This document shows positions 37,128-49,700 of a DNA stretch of 64,000 bases, in pieces. The translations under genes were made by a program, and so were the position numbers. The stretch is from Fratercula arctica. Taxonomy: Eukaryota > Chordata > Aves > Charadriiformes > Alcidae. The stretch covers positions 12,514,927-12,578,926 of the forward strand of contig CANTUZ010000004.1 of assembly GCA_947846985.1 (NCBI GenBank), in the 5' to 3' direction. Within the stretch, counting starts at the first letter, position 1; each line of letters starts with the position of its first letter. The notes under the pieces are model-generated. The model saw only the letters and a program-made list of their open reading frames with translations, did no database searches and was not told where the DNA came from.

Positions 37128-38230
37128 CAGCTACCCGCTAAGGAGGTGCATCAAAAAGAACAGCTTTGGAAAGGAACGGGCCACACGCTTCCTTGAGTCT
37201 GACACTGCCTGAAGTTAACAGCTCACATAAGAAGAATAAACTGGTAGTGCTGTAATTGAATTTTTATGGAAATAAACAGGTGGCAGATTTACTACGGCTG
37301 CGGGGATAGCAGGGGGTGAAATGCTGCAGCCACATTAACCTGTTTAATTTAATAGCCTCTCTACTCCAGGAGAAGGAAAAAAAAAAAAAAAGAAAAAGCT
37401 GATACTGTGCAGTTAGTTCAGTCAGCTGGATGCCAAATGTAAATAACGACAATTATCCTACTATGCCCGTGCGCTGGATGGGAAAGGGGCTTTGTGCCAA
37501 CTCTCACTTAGTTGTCACGTTTATTAATTAAGCTCCTGGAAGTTGAAAAAGCCTGAAAGTTTTCATGCAAAACTGAAGACGCGCGGGAGGAAAGAGGCGT
37601 AGGGCAGCGGGTGCGGGCTTTACCTGGGTCCTCTCTGCAGTGTCTCCTACCTGAGCCCGGCACCGTGACCCAGTCGATAGTTTCGTGCCAGGCTACCGCC
37701 TACCGGGCTATTGAAAGCCGGTCGGCATTTAGCAGCAAACTTTAATGCTCACAGGGAGCCTGCATCAAATTAGTACAGGGAATCCAAAACCATTATATAT
37801 TTATAATCAAGGTAATTGTATGGGGAGGGCTGGAAACGTTACATTTAGCTTCTTTCCCCTTAACTGCTGATGCGAAAAAAAAATAGGCTGAGGCATTAGT
37901 AGCGCTATATTTGCATCCTGACATGTATGAGGTATATGAAAGAAATGCTGCGATAATATTGGAAGAGGGCTCCAGGGCAGCCCTATAAAATTACACACTT
38001 GAAGGGAATGGGGAGGCTGCATGGCTAGGCAGCCGCCAGCCAAAAATGGGTTCCAGGGTTCTGCCCTTGCTGCATATGGATGATGATACAGTCTTTAAGT
38101 ATATGATTGGTCTTTAATGGTGAAATATAATAAAAACACATCTCCCGGTGCGCTGCTCTCGGTAAGTTTGTGTAACCCTCTGCACAAAGTAGCCATTAAA
38201 ATATTTTACGCGTAACACTTCTTTTAATTC
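37128..38230. other. Unique DNA, candidate conserved non-coding stretch
   Basis: Repeat-free apart from A runs (37378-37391, 37876-37882). It is low in CpG except near 37.58-37.72 kb and rich in TAAT-like cores. No coding frame is supported. The sequence has the texture of a developmental regulatory region, by impression only. Confidence 0.3.
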
Positions 38231-38460
38231 AAGCAAATGAATGTACTTCTCCAGGAAATTGCTCTGTTTGAGAATTCTCTCTTAGCGTATACTGACCTTA
38301 ACAAAGCCACAGCAACTTATATGCATTGAAGACCTGGGCCAAGTGATCATGTAATTAAGAACTGCAATGCAATTGCATCTCATTAGTATGGCTGAGACAA
38401 AGCTTTAATTTTGTTACTACCTGCTTTCTGAGCAAAATATCTGGGTTTTTAACATAGTCT
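38231..38460. promoter_or_regulatory. Candidate enhancer-like element with POU-type palindrome
   Basis: Contains GTAATTAAG, the perfect 12-bp palindrome ATGCAATTGCAT (38367-38378), CATTAG, and CAAAGCTTTAATTTTG. Inverted ATGCAAT half-sites resemble POU-homeodomain binding sites. The motifs are seen directly; function is inferred. Confidence 0.28.
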
Positions 38461-41400
38461 CACTATTAGTCTTCATGGAATTTCCTAGCTATCTTCAGAA
38501 AAGTGTAACTGAAAACACGAAGATCCCCTAATTTGAAACATTTTGTCAAGAGATGAGTGGGAAAATGCACATTGGCCCATACCCATTCGCTACGGTCTGT
38601 GCAATATACAGACTGCACACACAAGAATCATTCCTTATTCTTCACTAATCTTCAGTAAATTTTTGCCTTTTCTCATTTAGTCATGGACAAAACCAACCCA
38701 AACAACCCTGCCTTCCCCTCTGAACATTTAACAGTTGCTGCTCAACTTAGTAGACATCTTCAAAACCCTTCTCGTCATACTGTTTTGCTCTACCTGCCAC
38801 TCTAAATGACCTAAAAAGGTTGGGAGGAAGGACAGCAAAAATGGAAAGGAGTTTTGAAAGAAAAATGTCTTTTGAAACACAGCAGGCAATGTTTGGCTTG
38901 GGAAACTGAAATACATTTTTCTGTTGTTCTAGGTATTCTCCAAATCCAAAAAAAAGAAAGGCAGGAGCTTGAACGCCTTGCTCCATTTTAAAATTGTACT
39001 TTCTGAAAGAACGCTGATTTTGAGTAGTTATGGTGATAAAAGTACGAAACAAATGCAGAACAAGGGTCAGGTTTTCTACCCCCAATGATGTATCTAAGCA
39101 AACAGTAAATTTAAATGCCAGTGAGGATTGCATGTTGCAAACCATTAACTGATGAAATACGACTCATTGTGAGACGCTATTAATGACCCTCCTCTTAGCT
39201 GTGATCTACCTTAAATATCGCAATACACAGTTAGGATATGCTAAAGATACAAGGTAGCGAATCTGTAAGCCGAGGGTAAAAATAATTATAATCTGTTGGA
39301 GAGATAATTCTTTTCTCCTTTAGTTCTCTCAACCCGATCCTCATGAAGTCACTGTGGGTGCAATCCCTGGTCCTGAGAACCAGTTCACCCCCTAATAAAA
39401 GCTAATATCACCTTTCATGGTGAGACACCCCCCACCCCAGAATCGGCACGAAGCAAAAAAAAAACCAAAAAAGGCAAATGACCACCTTAGCGACATTTTG
39501 AAGGCACACCCGGGAATGCCCATGGGAGCTGGGATTTGCAGCTGGGTTGATGCTACCACCTAGCGGGTGTTGCTGGGGAAGGAAAAGCAGCTCCGATGAG
39601 TCCAGCTGAGCAGCAAATCAGGGTAACCCTCTAACAAGGCAGCGATTTGACTGAGAACACAGCGAGAAGGGTGTAAAAAAAAAAATAAATAAAATAAAAT
39701 AAAATTGGGCTACCGATTAGCAGTCTCCTGGTGTTTGCTCCTTCTCAGAGAGGCCTCCAACCCAACAGTAAGACTTGCTGGAAAATGTTTTCTTTGAGCA
39801 AAAAGAAAAAAACCAAAAAAGCAAGTCAGGACTCTTTAAAAGCAGTCAGTGCTCCGTCATCCGCTGACAGCAAAGGCTGCTCCATGCTCTGTGTCTTTGG
39901 ACTAGAAGAAACAGCCTCAGTTCTCCAAGCAGAAAACTCGCTGTTTCTTGGTACTGAAGCTACCACTAAAACTCTGAAATGTTATCGCTACAACTGCAAA
40001 TGAAAACAATACAAAATCACCTTATTGGCATAAAATCTGAATTATTTTTAAAAATAAATGAATAAATAAATAAAAACAGCGTTTCTCCTTTTTTCCCCCT
40101 AAAGTTCCGTCAAACTTCGGGAGTTCTGTTAAACTTCCGGAGGGTTGCTGTTCTGGAAGAAATATCTTCAGGCTCCCCAGTCCCTCACAACACTAGGATT
40201 TAGCACGCAGGGAGAAGACATTTTTACGGGCAATATATGCAAAATACAGCACTAAGGGGGACCTTCTTCCTCGGAAACCTGTGCCTAAACTGGCCACTAC
40301 AAGCCATAAATGCAGGAAAATTATGTTGCTCCTCACAGTGGTACAGGCTAATGAAAGTCTTCAAACTAGAAAAATATGATAGAGGTATATAAGTGTCTTG
40401 GGAGTCTGAAGATATCATAAACCACTCACGCTTTTCTCTTTTTACTATCAGAACCCCATAATGCCTACATAGTGTTTTATCACTGGTTTTTCCTCAGTTG
40501 GTTCTTTATATGTAAGGGATACAAATAACTCCTATAGGTAGTCGAGGAGTATTCAGTTATGTAGTGCTGGTAACCGAAACACTCTCATTTTATTTCTTCT
40601 TCAGGGGAACCGTTTTTTCTTTAGTCCCGGTTGCTCTTCGGCACACACGCGTGAGAAGTTAATATTCCTTTGAATGAACAAAAAAAAATTGAAGTAAACC
40701 AAATAGCCATGAAAATAAATTTGAAGGCTTTCCCCCTGCCAGGATGATAAATATTCCAAGGAATCCAGTTCAACGTACATACAGGAATTTCACAGCTGTT
40801 CTGATATGCATTCAACAATCTAAGTGTAAAAAGCCACTGCTAAAACAAAGGCCAAAGAACTTTTTTTGTGTAGATCTGCTTATCAAATTCCTCATATCTT
40901 TTTCCATCTTTTGTGCTGTTGTCTATTCTTTTTCCGGCTGTCTTTTTTGTCGTTTCTGTGTTTGGCTATTGTCACTCAGGCAGCTCATGTTTATTTCCCA
41001 GAGCAGTATTTTCAACCCAGAATAATCTATGCAACTTGTATTTAGAGCTTTTGATACTGATTCTTGCTCTCTTTGGGGGGTTTTGGGTTTTATTTTATTA
41101 CTTCCACAGTGGCTTCTTTACAGCATTATGCCGCGATCTCACTTTTAGAAATACATCGTCTTGTTTACATTTTTATGGGTGCATGAGCTCCATGGAATAT
41201 TCTTCATTCTTCCATTGCAGGAGCGCTAAAAAAGCCTGTGCTTTTGGTTTCACAGAGTTTTACATAAAATATTCTTTCAACTCTAACCTGAATGAGTGTG
41301 ATAGCCTTGATTTTTACTGTTCCCAAGCACATAAGTTAAATTCTAGCTGAACCTGAGTTTAATCTGAATTCACATCACCTCTATGCAAACTCCTTTTTTT

Positions 41401-41985
41401 TTTTTTTTTTTTTCCCCCAGATATAGTTGTCCAAATTTCAAGGCCAGAATAAGTCCCATGCTTCTGAAACTTATTTCACAGTCCAAGTCTGAACCATCAC
41501 AATTGAAGCACTGCTGCAATTTGCATGTTTCCATTTGTTTGCAAACATATCCCATTCTATTAAACCAGCCCAGGTGTGTGAACACGAATATGTGAACTCG
41601 AAGGGCCCAGCATCCCTGCTTATGAAAAATCAGTTGACATCAGTGGTATTGGTTAATTTACACCATTTAGCCATCTGGCCCTCTGGCATTTTCTATCAAA
41701 GACGGCTAGATTAACAGCCGAGTAGCTAAGCATAAACTAACAGATAGTGACCATACACAAAACAATTGTACATTTTGTAATCGGAAAGTAAGAAATAGAT
41801 TTTCCTGATGAGACTCAGCTCTCTCTCTGGAGCTGAAAGTGCCTTCACCTGAAATTTAGATGCTGAAAATACTGAGCTAGACTCTGCCTGTTGGTAATAC
41901 ACAGGCTGGACACACACGGACCTACCCAGCGTCTGTGCCATGGCAAATCCCCTGGAGCACTCATGAAGAGGTGCTTCCCTCACCA
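38461..41985. other. Unique non-coding DNA, no supported gene
   Basis: Simple AAAT-type repeats at 39676-39705 and 40046-40076, a T run at 41394-41413, a CTCF-like site at 39553-39566. Overlapping frames at 38728-39145 (minus) and 40744-41350 (plus) are rich in Phe, Leu and Cys from AT-rich DNA and match no family I know. Confidence 0.5.
39553..39566 (-). promoter_or_regulatory. Candidate CTCF site
   Basis: The minus strand reads CCGCTAGGTGGTAG, matching 12 of the 14 positions of the vertebrate consensus CCGCGNGGNGGCAG, counting the two N positions. Confidence 0.3.
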
Positions 41986-42172
41986 CACAGAATCACAGAA
42001 TGGTTTGGGCTGGAAGGGACCTTAAAGACCACCTAGTTCCAACCCCCCTGCCATGGGCAGGGACACCTCCCACTAGACCAGGCTGCTCAAAGCCCCATCC
42101 AGCCTGGCCTTGAACATCTCCAGGGATGGGGCATCCACAGCTTCTCTGGGCAACCTGTTCCAGTGCCACCAC
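41986..42172 (-). mobile_element. CR1 LINE 3' end, minus strand
   Basis: Begins with CACAGAATCACAGAATGG (ATTCTGTG-type terminus) and covers the 3' UTR and the last few codons of the polymerase, then stops abruptly. A short, 5'-truncated copy close to the standard CR1 3' end in sequence, so comparatively young. Confidence 0.95.
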
Positions 42173-42840
42173 TTAGGGACATGCTGAATTTCTCCCGCTG
42201 AAGTGGCTCTGCTTGCAAAAAATATTTCAATATTAAATCAATGATGGACCCCAGCCCTGTGTTCAGAGAGCATCTCTCTTTCTCATGGTAGTGGTAGAAA
42301 CCAAAATCTCCTCAAACCCTCAGAGAGCTTGGAGGGACACCAGTGGCCGAATGTTCATTGGATGTTCATTGGATGTTCTTTGATATTAATTGGATGTTCT
42401 TTGAGGTGCAGTTGACTTCTCCGTTCATTTGCTTGTTTGGAGAGGGAGGTGTTGACCAGCCTTTGCCCTTATCTCCTCGCCAGCCTTCACACTTGTGCAC
42501 CCTGAGTGTACACAGAGACCTTTCCCTCCCACATTTCGGGGTAAGGTGTCTAAAACCTTCTCTTCCTTTCTGCTGGTATGGCTAAACAGCTCTATGGTCA
42601 ACATGCCGGCTTTTGTAAACCCTCGTCTTTGTCCTTTAAGGTGTATCTACAAAGCCAGGCAGTGGTGTCAAAGGCTCGGTCTATGTTAGCGCAGGCCCCA
42701 TCGGTAACCGGGCCAGGCTGTGTGTGCCTGGGTAGATGTCTGCCTCCGCTGCTCCATCCAGCTCACTGAGCAAGGCAAACTGTCCCTCCCTTGGCATCGC
42801 CCCCGGGCCTGCAAGTTTCATATCGCAGCACTAAGGCAAT
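42173..42840. other. Unique DNA with a short tandem repeat
   Basis: Includes the ATGTTCATTGG repeat at 42351-42406. Overlapping plus-strand frames (42343-42769) are unrecognised. Confidence 0.5.
42351..42406. repeat. Short tandem repeat, ATGTTCATTGG units
   Basis: Two 11-bp units ATGTTCATTGG (42351-42372) are followed by ATGTTCTTTGA at 42373 and again at 42394, a 21-bp period. A nested local duplication. Confidence 0.85.
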
Positions 42841-43600
42841 CTAGTCTCATTTTTTTCCGGGGATTATTTGCATGTTGACATGGCAGTAATAAAACTGGAA
42901 TTTTTTTTTTTGTGTGTGTGTGTTCTCTTTTGGGGATCTGAATCCAGACCTAAAAACTTTCCTCATACTCCCATCACCCCCTAAAATCCGCTTCACTTGT
43001 CTGCCAAAGATGTTTGTCTCTGCTTCAACAATGACACCAAAATAATGCAGTCGTTGCCCAAACGCCAGTCACTGCCGTCTCCTCAGTAGGCAAAAAAAAA
43101 AAAAAGGGTCTTTGATTTGAGCTAGTTATTCATCCTGCCCCACACCTACTACTGCTATTAAAAAGCATAACACACTGGAGGGAGATTGTGCTATATTTCA
43201 TGAACATTCATTGCTGGCGCTAAGGGACATACCCATCTGTTATTTGCTCTCAGCTTCGCTTGCTGATAAAACAGGAAAGACAGCTTGCTGATGGGCTCTT
43301 TGAAGCAAAAGGCTTCTCTCTTTTTTACAACTAAAGTCTATAAATTATTTTTTCAGTAAACAGTACGCAGCCTACCTCAAATTAAAATTACATCTACTGA
43401 AGTAAAATTGAATATTCTCCACATTTTTTTGTATCACGTGACTTTGAATGATGGAACCCTGCAGCAGTGTGACGGTCCTTAAAATATATTGAATTGGACT
43501 TTTTCCCAGCACAATCTAGCTTTGTGTTATCTGGGTTTCAAACATACCCTCTAGTGTGGTTTCCAGCTATGCTGGCATATAAAAATGTGTGAGGCAGTTA
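42841..43600. other. Candidate conserved non-coding stretch with octamer
   Basis: CpG-poor unique sequence with the octamer ATTTGCAT (42866-42873, POU/Oct type), a short GT tract (42911-42922), an A run (43092-43104) and several AATTA-type cores. Texture suggests regulatory DNA. No coding frame is visible. Confidence 0.25.
42866..42873 (+). promoter_or_regulatory. Octamer motif ATTTGCAT (candidate)
   Basis: Exact POU-factor octamer. It will occur by chance at this length scale, so the weight is low without conservation data. Confidence 0.25.
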
Positions 43601-46600
43601 GTGCATTCTGGCTCAGCGACCCAAGAGGGAACTAAAGGCAGGGGCAGGCAGGAGGACGTAGCTGCCTGTAGGACGGAGGCTATGGCAGATACTGGGCTAT
43701 GTCCTTTCAGAGGTTCCCTCTGCTCGTTTTTATAGCCATCATAGATCTCAAGAGCATCCTGGTACTGAAGACAGACAGCCTGCTATCACACTGGGAGTGA
43801 CCTTACCTGTTGGACACACCATCTAACTCCACCCCAGTGGTTACTGTATCCACCAGAACCATTGGAAGTCGTCCTCCGCTTTGGGCTCTCCCAATGCAGC
43901 CAGGGGCACTGGGGTAGAGAAGATCCTGTTAGAGAAGGTCTGTGCAGGGACTTGGGTCTTGCCATGATGAGCAGGCACTGCTATCAGTCTGTATCTAGGC
44001 ATCTTGTTGACCTTTCCGATGCCAAGTTTCTTCTCATGAGGGTGTAGATCTCTACTGTGCAGAAAACAAACATAAAGGCATAAAACTGACGCCAGGAATA
44101 CACCTCCAAAAAAAAAACCATTAAAAAACACCCTTGTTTTTGTTGTGCTTCTACTCTTCGCTTGCTCAAACACTTCAGTTACCTCACGCTTTTTCAAAAG
44201 GGCAGTATCTGAAGATTCCAGCATTTAAATAGGGATGGTTTTCACCTCCAGGAGCATGTAATCAGGGATAAAGCACACATTATGCATGTGGGAATTGCAT
44301 TTTCAGAATGAGAACTGGCCCCTCCTTCTTGTTACTTAGAGTAATTACAGTGTTGCCAACCACCATCAATCAGTGCATCAACTCAGATTTAACATCCGAA
44401 AGTATTAAAAGTCCCCATGAAAGCTTCCAGTTTTGCCAAACCAACCCACAACCTAGTAGCGACCCATCTAACACACGGTACCTGTGGCACCTTCCAAGCC
44501 CCGTGGGTGGACCACTGGCCAGGCACTGGGTTCCTCTTCATTCAGTACAGGAACATTTGGCCGTGACAGCTCTGAGGAACGGGAGCTGCTCGATGGAAAG
44601 GAACACCAGCGACAAATGATATACAATTTCTTTTGATATATAGTTCAAAGCAACATTTAAAGCTTTGTGATGGAAAGTTAGTTTTCTGACATTATAATGC
44701 CTGCCGGTATAATACAAGCAGGAAGCACAGGAAGAGCGATCCTCTATGATTCACAGTCGATGAGTTCTGAGCTTTCCAGATGTAGATGCACTATCTAATG
44801 AAGCGCAACAGTTAGCAGCGTACACTTCTCACGATATTTGAGAACAACTCATTGTTCTGACAAGGTCATTTCTACTGCTTGGACCAATTAAACCTCTTAA
44901 ATGGAAAAAAATAGATTGCCTGTTAGCACAGAAAACTCAGCTGTAGATTCAAGATATTTCAAAATGCGTGCATAGTTCAGAATAAAAAAAAAAAAAACCC
45001 TTATAATACTGGAGCAACTTTGCTAACACAAACGTCTCTGCAGATCCATTTTTATTTTGCTAAATGTGATGAACATACAAATGCCTATAATGGAGTCCTA
45101 TGGGTGTGCAACCCCTACATACGAGATGATACCCAAATAACTAGACCAGCAATCTTGCCCCATTCTTCTTCCCCACCTATCTCCCCATTGTTCACAGGAG
45201 CAAAATCTGAGGAGGAGTGTTGACTGGTGAATCCCTATTGCTTTGGGAGGCTGCAGCTCTGCGCAAGCCGACCCACCATGCCACAGGTGTCATCTTAAAA
45301 TATCCTAGGAAGTCATTTAGGGAAGAAAAGCATTGCTCTCTGGTTGGATTGCTATTCTACCTTTCCTGTATCAACAAGCCCTCAGAGAAGGCTGACGAGT
45401 ACTAACACCAGTCGAGGGTTTTGAGATCCTCGATGGAGAGCGTTGCTGCAGTGCAAGCCTCACCAGCAGCGAGAGGTTTGAGCCACCGGAGGTTGGCCAC
45501 CAATCGCAGCAGAGCAAGCCCAACCCCCGAGCAGAGCCGGCGTCCATCGAGGAGCTTTGTGTGCTTCATGGAGGGGCAGGCGTCACAGCTGCAGTGTGCA
45601 GGCTCACCTGGTTTATGCTTAAGAGGCGAATTAAGACGGAAAGCAAATGCCATGCCAAGTGCAGTCACCCCCTTGTGTGCCTCTGTCTACCTGAAACAAA
45701 CCTGGTTTGCCCGAGACATGCTGTATTGGTAGGTCGCTTGGGCTCAGCTGGACTTTGGGTGATCCATCGGTACGTGCAAAGTCAGAGTAACCTCACAGTG
45801 GAAAAAATCTCAACGGTGTTACTGCTTTGCCTGCAGCAATCACCGTTATCTCTTCTGTAAGCATATCTGTCATTGTTGCAGCTGAACATAATTACAATTG
45901 CAATTTGCCTACACTTTGAAAAAAATGCGTACTTTGCAGCGCTGTGATCCTGCCGCCATGGACTGTCTTGGCTCTGTTGTCCTCCTCCATACAGCATGTT
46001 TGCCGTGTGTTTTTTGGGGTTTTTTTTCCCCCTCTTGGGCAGAATAAACAAAAAAAAGCACATAACAAAACTTCCGCCAGTCCTGAGGCCCTTAGTCTTT
46101 ACTCAGGCAAACAACGCCTTTAAAGCTCAACAGATATCTGCCTCTTTCAGAGGGACCAGCCCCAAAAGGGCAGGTCTGGTTTCTCCCCGTAGACTTCCTC
46201 ATTCAGGCCTTCACCTGGGAGCGCCAGAAGAACAGTGTGGGTATGCTCGCTCATTATGAAGAAGACTGTCACCATTGACCAGGAGGTCTCCTTTCCTGCT
46301 CCAGGCAATGAGGACCCTCCTGTTGAGACTTTTTGTGACCACCGTACACAGTTCCTCTCCCTGGAGGTAGAGCCACTTCTCTCTCGCAGTCCTGCAGCAT
46401 TTCCAAGGCACTTGAACAGAAAAAGGGTTTAGGAGGCATCAGGTCATGAAACCTGGTGTCATGTGGAAAGGGCGGTCTCCTATGCCCTTTTCCTTGCTTA
46501 AGAAAATTAAAGAAGGGAAAGAAGGAAGGACACGCACAATAGAAGTGAAAAAATGTAGGTTAAAAAGTAGGCAGGAATACCTGTGCTTGTGCGTTATTTA

Positions 46601-46664
46601 TGATAGACTAACAAATGCTTTTAATCTCCGGTCATCTAATACATCTAATCCTTGAAATATACCT
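43601..46664. other. Unique non-coding DNA, no supported gene
   Basis: A GC-richer part near 45.4-45.6 kb has open frames on both strands (45402-45668 minus, 45421-45732 plus). None resembles a known protein. No transposon recognised. Confidence 0.45.
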
Positions 46665-46671
46665 ACGTGTG

Positions 46672-46700
<29 letters not shown>
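46665..46700. repeat. Alternating purine-pyrimidine (TA/GT)n tract
   Basis: Thirty-six bases of strictly alternating purine and pyrimidine, ending in (TA)n. Such tracts can adopt Z-DNA or cruciform structure and vary in length. Confidence 0.9.
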
Positions 46701-46702
<2 letters not shown>

Positions 46703-49700
46703 TTTTGCTAGAATAATGAGACCATTTATTAGTCTGTATTTATGCTGTCGAGATCCTTCTGGGAGAAATACTGGGGATTTCATGGGTAGTCTGAACTTTT
46801 CATTCCTTCCTTTCAAATGAGGCCTATGGATTATTTATCCGTTCCCTTCAAGTGTGAACACATTCTGTCTTACATTATTACATGAACCTCCTTAGGGACT
46901 ATATAATGCAATTAGATCCCCTTCTGTCACCTTCTTTCTAGGCCTGGAGATATTGTGCTCTCCAAACCTCTTCTCATCCATAACACATTCATTTAATTCC
47001 CCGCAGTACACCTTTTGCCCTTCTCTGCATTTCCTACAGTATTTCAGTGCCGTCTTCAGACTTTTGTGCTGAGACCAGCCAACAAAACAGCACACAGAAA
47101 TTAGTCCAATTTTTTTGGAGATGCTGTGGAGATGTTTTCTTTTCTCTGACTCATAACAGCGCTCTTCCTGGTCTTCTGGCGGCTCAATCCTTTGAGAAAA
47201 GGAGCCTCAAAAGCAAGCCATTTCTAAAAGCGAGCTGCAGCTCATTGCTTTCTCTGGTGCACTTCAGTCATTTTCAGGGCTGTGCTGAGTATCCTGGGTT
47301 ATACGATTTCCTTCTGCTCAAGTGTGTCATCAGCATCTCCGGTCTGTTCCGGCAGTGTTACAGCCAGCACACAAACAGTGCAAGCAATGAACTTCAAAAT
47401 AGATGCGCTGGGAGCTAAAGGGCATTTTCTTAGTGTTCAAAGTGTTGTCACAACGTGCTAAAGCCTTGAATACCTATCAGAAGGAATGAAACGTCCGCTT
47501 AGGAAAGGAAGGTTGTAATTTGTAACAGCAAGAGTTTCTATTCTAAAAAAAAAACAAAAAAAACCCCACAAACAACAACAAAAAAAAAAAAAACAACAAA
47601 AAGCCTGAGGGAACCAAATACCAATCCCTCATCAAGCGCCTCTCTGGAGAAATCAGCTACCTCCTTACAAGCAATACCACTTACGAGCGAAGCACTCTCC
47701 GCGTTTCTTCCTCAAACGAATTTTGTGCTCAATAAAAGCATGAAGGTGTGATTACATTACGCTTCTTACAGTTGCCAGCGCCTAACTATATTTAGCCTGC
47801 TTGCTTCTAAACCCAGTCAAGTTTACGCTTTCCCTATTGTTAAATGGACTATTTTGTGCCATTTGCTTCTTCTGCGCAATAACGAGCAGACTGGTACGTG
47901 TCACTCCTGTACTGTCATTAACAGCGGGCTGGAACGTGGCCATACCTTGCTGGAGCAAAGCCAGACCAGGGAATTGTCTTAATAAATGCCAAAGCTTGTC
48001 CGGGAGAATATTCCGAACAGAGCGAGCCAGAAAATTTCCAGGAAAACAAGTTTTCATTGAAATGCATCCGGTTCCTCAAGCACAAAATACTAAAGAGAAA
48101 CACGCTGATTTCGGTGAAAGGGGCCCTGAGAAGCGTGACTGGTTTCCAACCAGGTGGAGCAACCCTCCGGAACACCAGGGTCTGTCCTGGAAGCGTCTTT
48201 GCTGTCAAGAGCCCAGCAGTTATTCCATGATTCATAGCCCAGGAGCAGATCCCGCTTGGAGGCTGCCACAGGTCAGGGGTTCCATGAATTTCTCAAGGAG
48301 GGTTTTTTTCCTTATTTTTTTTATTGGAAGTTTCACACATATACTTCTCATTTCCCTAAAAATTAAAATAAATAAATAAATAAATAATATCCAAAGCTCC
48401 GGGACTTCTGAATACCTCAGGACTGTGAAAAGAAATCTCTGTTTTCCACTAGCCCTTTTCTCCCATATTGAATTCTTCAGAGAGCTCACAGTAAGTTTGA
48501 AATGCAGGTCCACACAAGGCAACGCTTGGGGTGAGCATATGCTTTAAAATGTAATTGCTTTGGTTTCCCTACAGGTAGAGGAAAACCACACTAATAATGG
48601 TGTAGTGTCGCCCGCTCTTACATGCTTCTCATATTTCTTTCTCTTTTGGTGGAGCGCGCTGTATTTCAAATTTTTCACTGGAGCCGTCAGCAGCGCTGCA
48701 CAGCCTCATAGTATGGGAATCAGGCTCCTTGAAGAGTTAGCGTGGATTTTATGGTGGGTTTAATGGTCGAGGCTAGTGTGCTTCTGCTCTTAATCCCAGT
48801 GTTGTTACAGCTCGCCTGCATGAAAAAACGTGAAGATCCAAGCCAGATGAATCGGTACTACGTCTGCAAAATAAGTATAGCATTGAACTCTGGTCTTCTC
48901 GCTAGCGTAGCGCAGCGCGACTGTAGGGATGACTTATGAGGCAATTCCTCTATATTAATTTAGATGACATGCTCTCCCCCTCAAAAATAACTTAGGCATT
49001 CTTCTGCCCATGCCGCAAGTACATTTTGCTGAGTCAGCCTTTAGCTAGCTCTTTATTTCAATGCCATAAATTTCAACAACTGGTGATAAAATACATACTT
49101 TTTTCTTGCTAAGGAGTGCCAGAAGTTTAAGGTCTACGTTTCTCTAACCCTGGAGCTGGGTTTGGTCATTACGGTGGTGCCTGGGGTTCAAAGTAATTAA
49201 TTGTTCCTGACCAATACTTCTCCATAAAAACCATTCACCATTTGTGTATATAAACATACATGTATCTGTGTCCGAAAAAAAGCTCTTAAACAAGGGAAAA
49301 ACTCAAGAGATGTGAAAATTTGTCTTATAGTTGGGGGCAGGGGTGGTGCTGCTGACAGCCATATTTACAAATAAAACTATGCTTTTTTTTTATTTAAGAC
49401 CCAAACTTGCCTTAACTATTCCGTTAACAGCAGCACCTTTTTCTTTTTTTTTTTTTTTTTTTTTTTTTGGAGATCACTTTTACGTGCCAAATCCTAAAAG
49501 TAAGATTTTATTTCACTATTATCCTGAATCTGATAGAGGTCTGGTTCGCTATTGCTGCCATTTTGATCCTCTTATTTGCTGGCCACATTTGCCTGGCACG
49601 TGTGGTGTCATGCCATGCTGGGGGGGAGAGATTTGCTTTCCCCTGGAGTACCGCAAACACTGTCTAAAGGTTCACAGACTCTTAGCTGTAATAATTTCTA

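Noticed and set aside
36359..37196. Open frames of 260 and 232 codons with poly-Arg, Glu-Lys and Gly-Glu runs
   Set aside because: They are products of the stop-free GGAGAA microsatellite and the neighbouring GT and AAT repeats, not a gene.
47801..48379. 192-codon plus-strand frame
   Set aside because: No recognisable family, an overlapping antisense frame is also open (47918-48235), and no exon signals.
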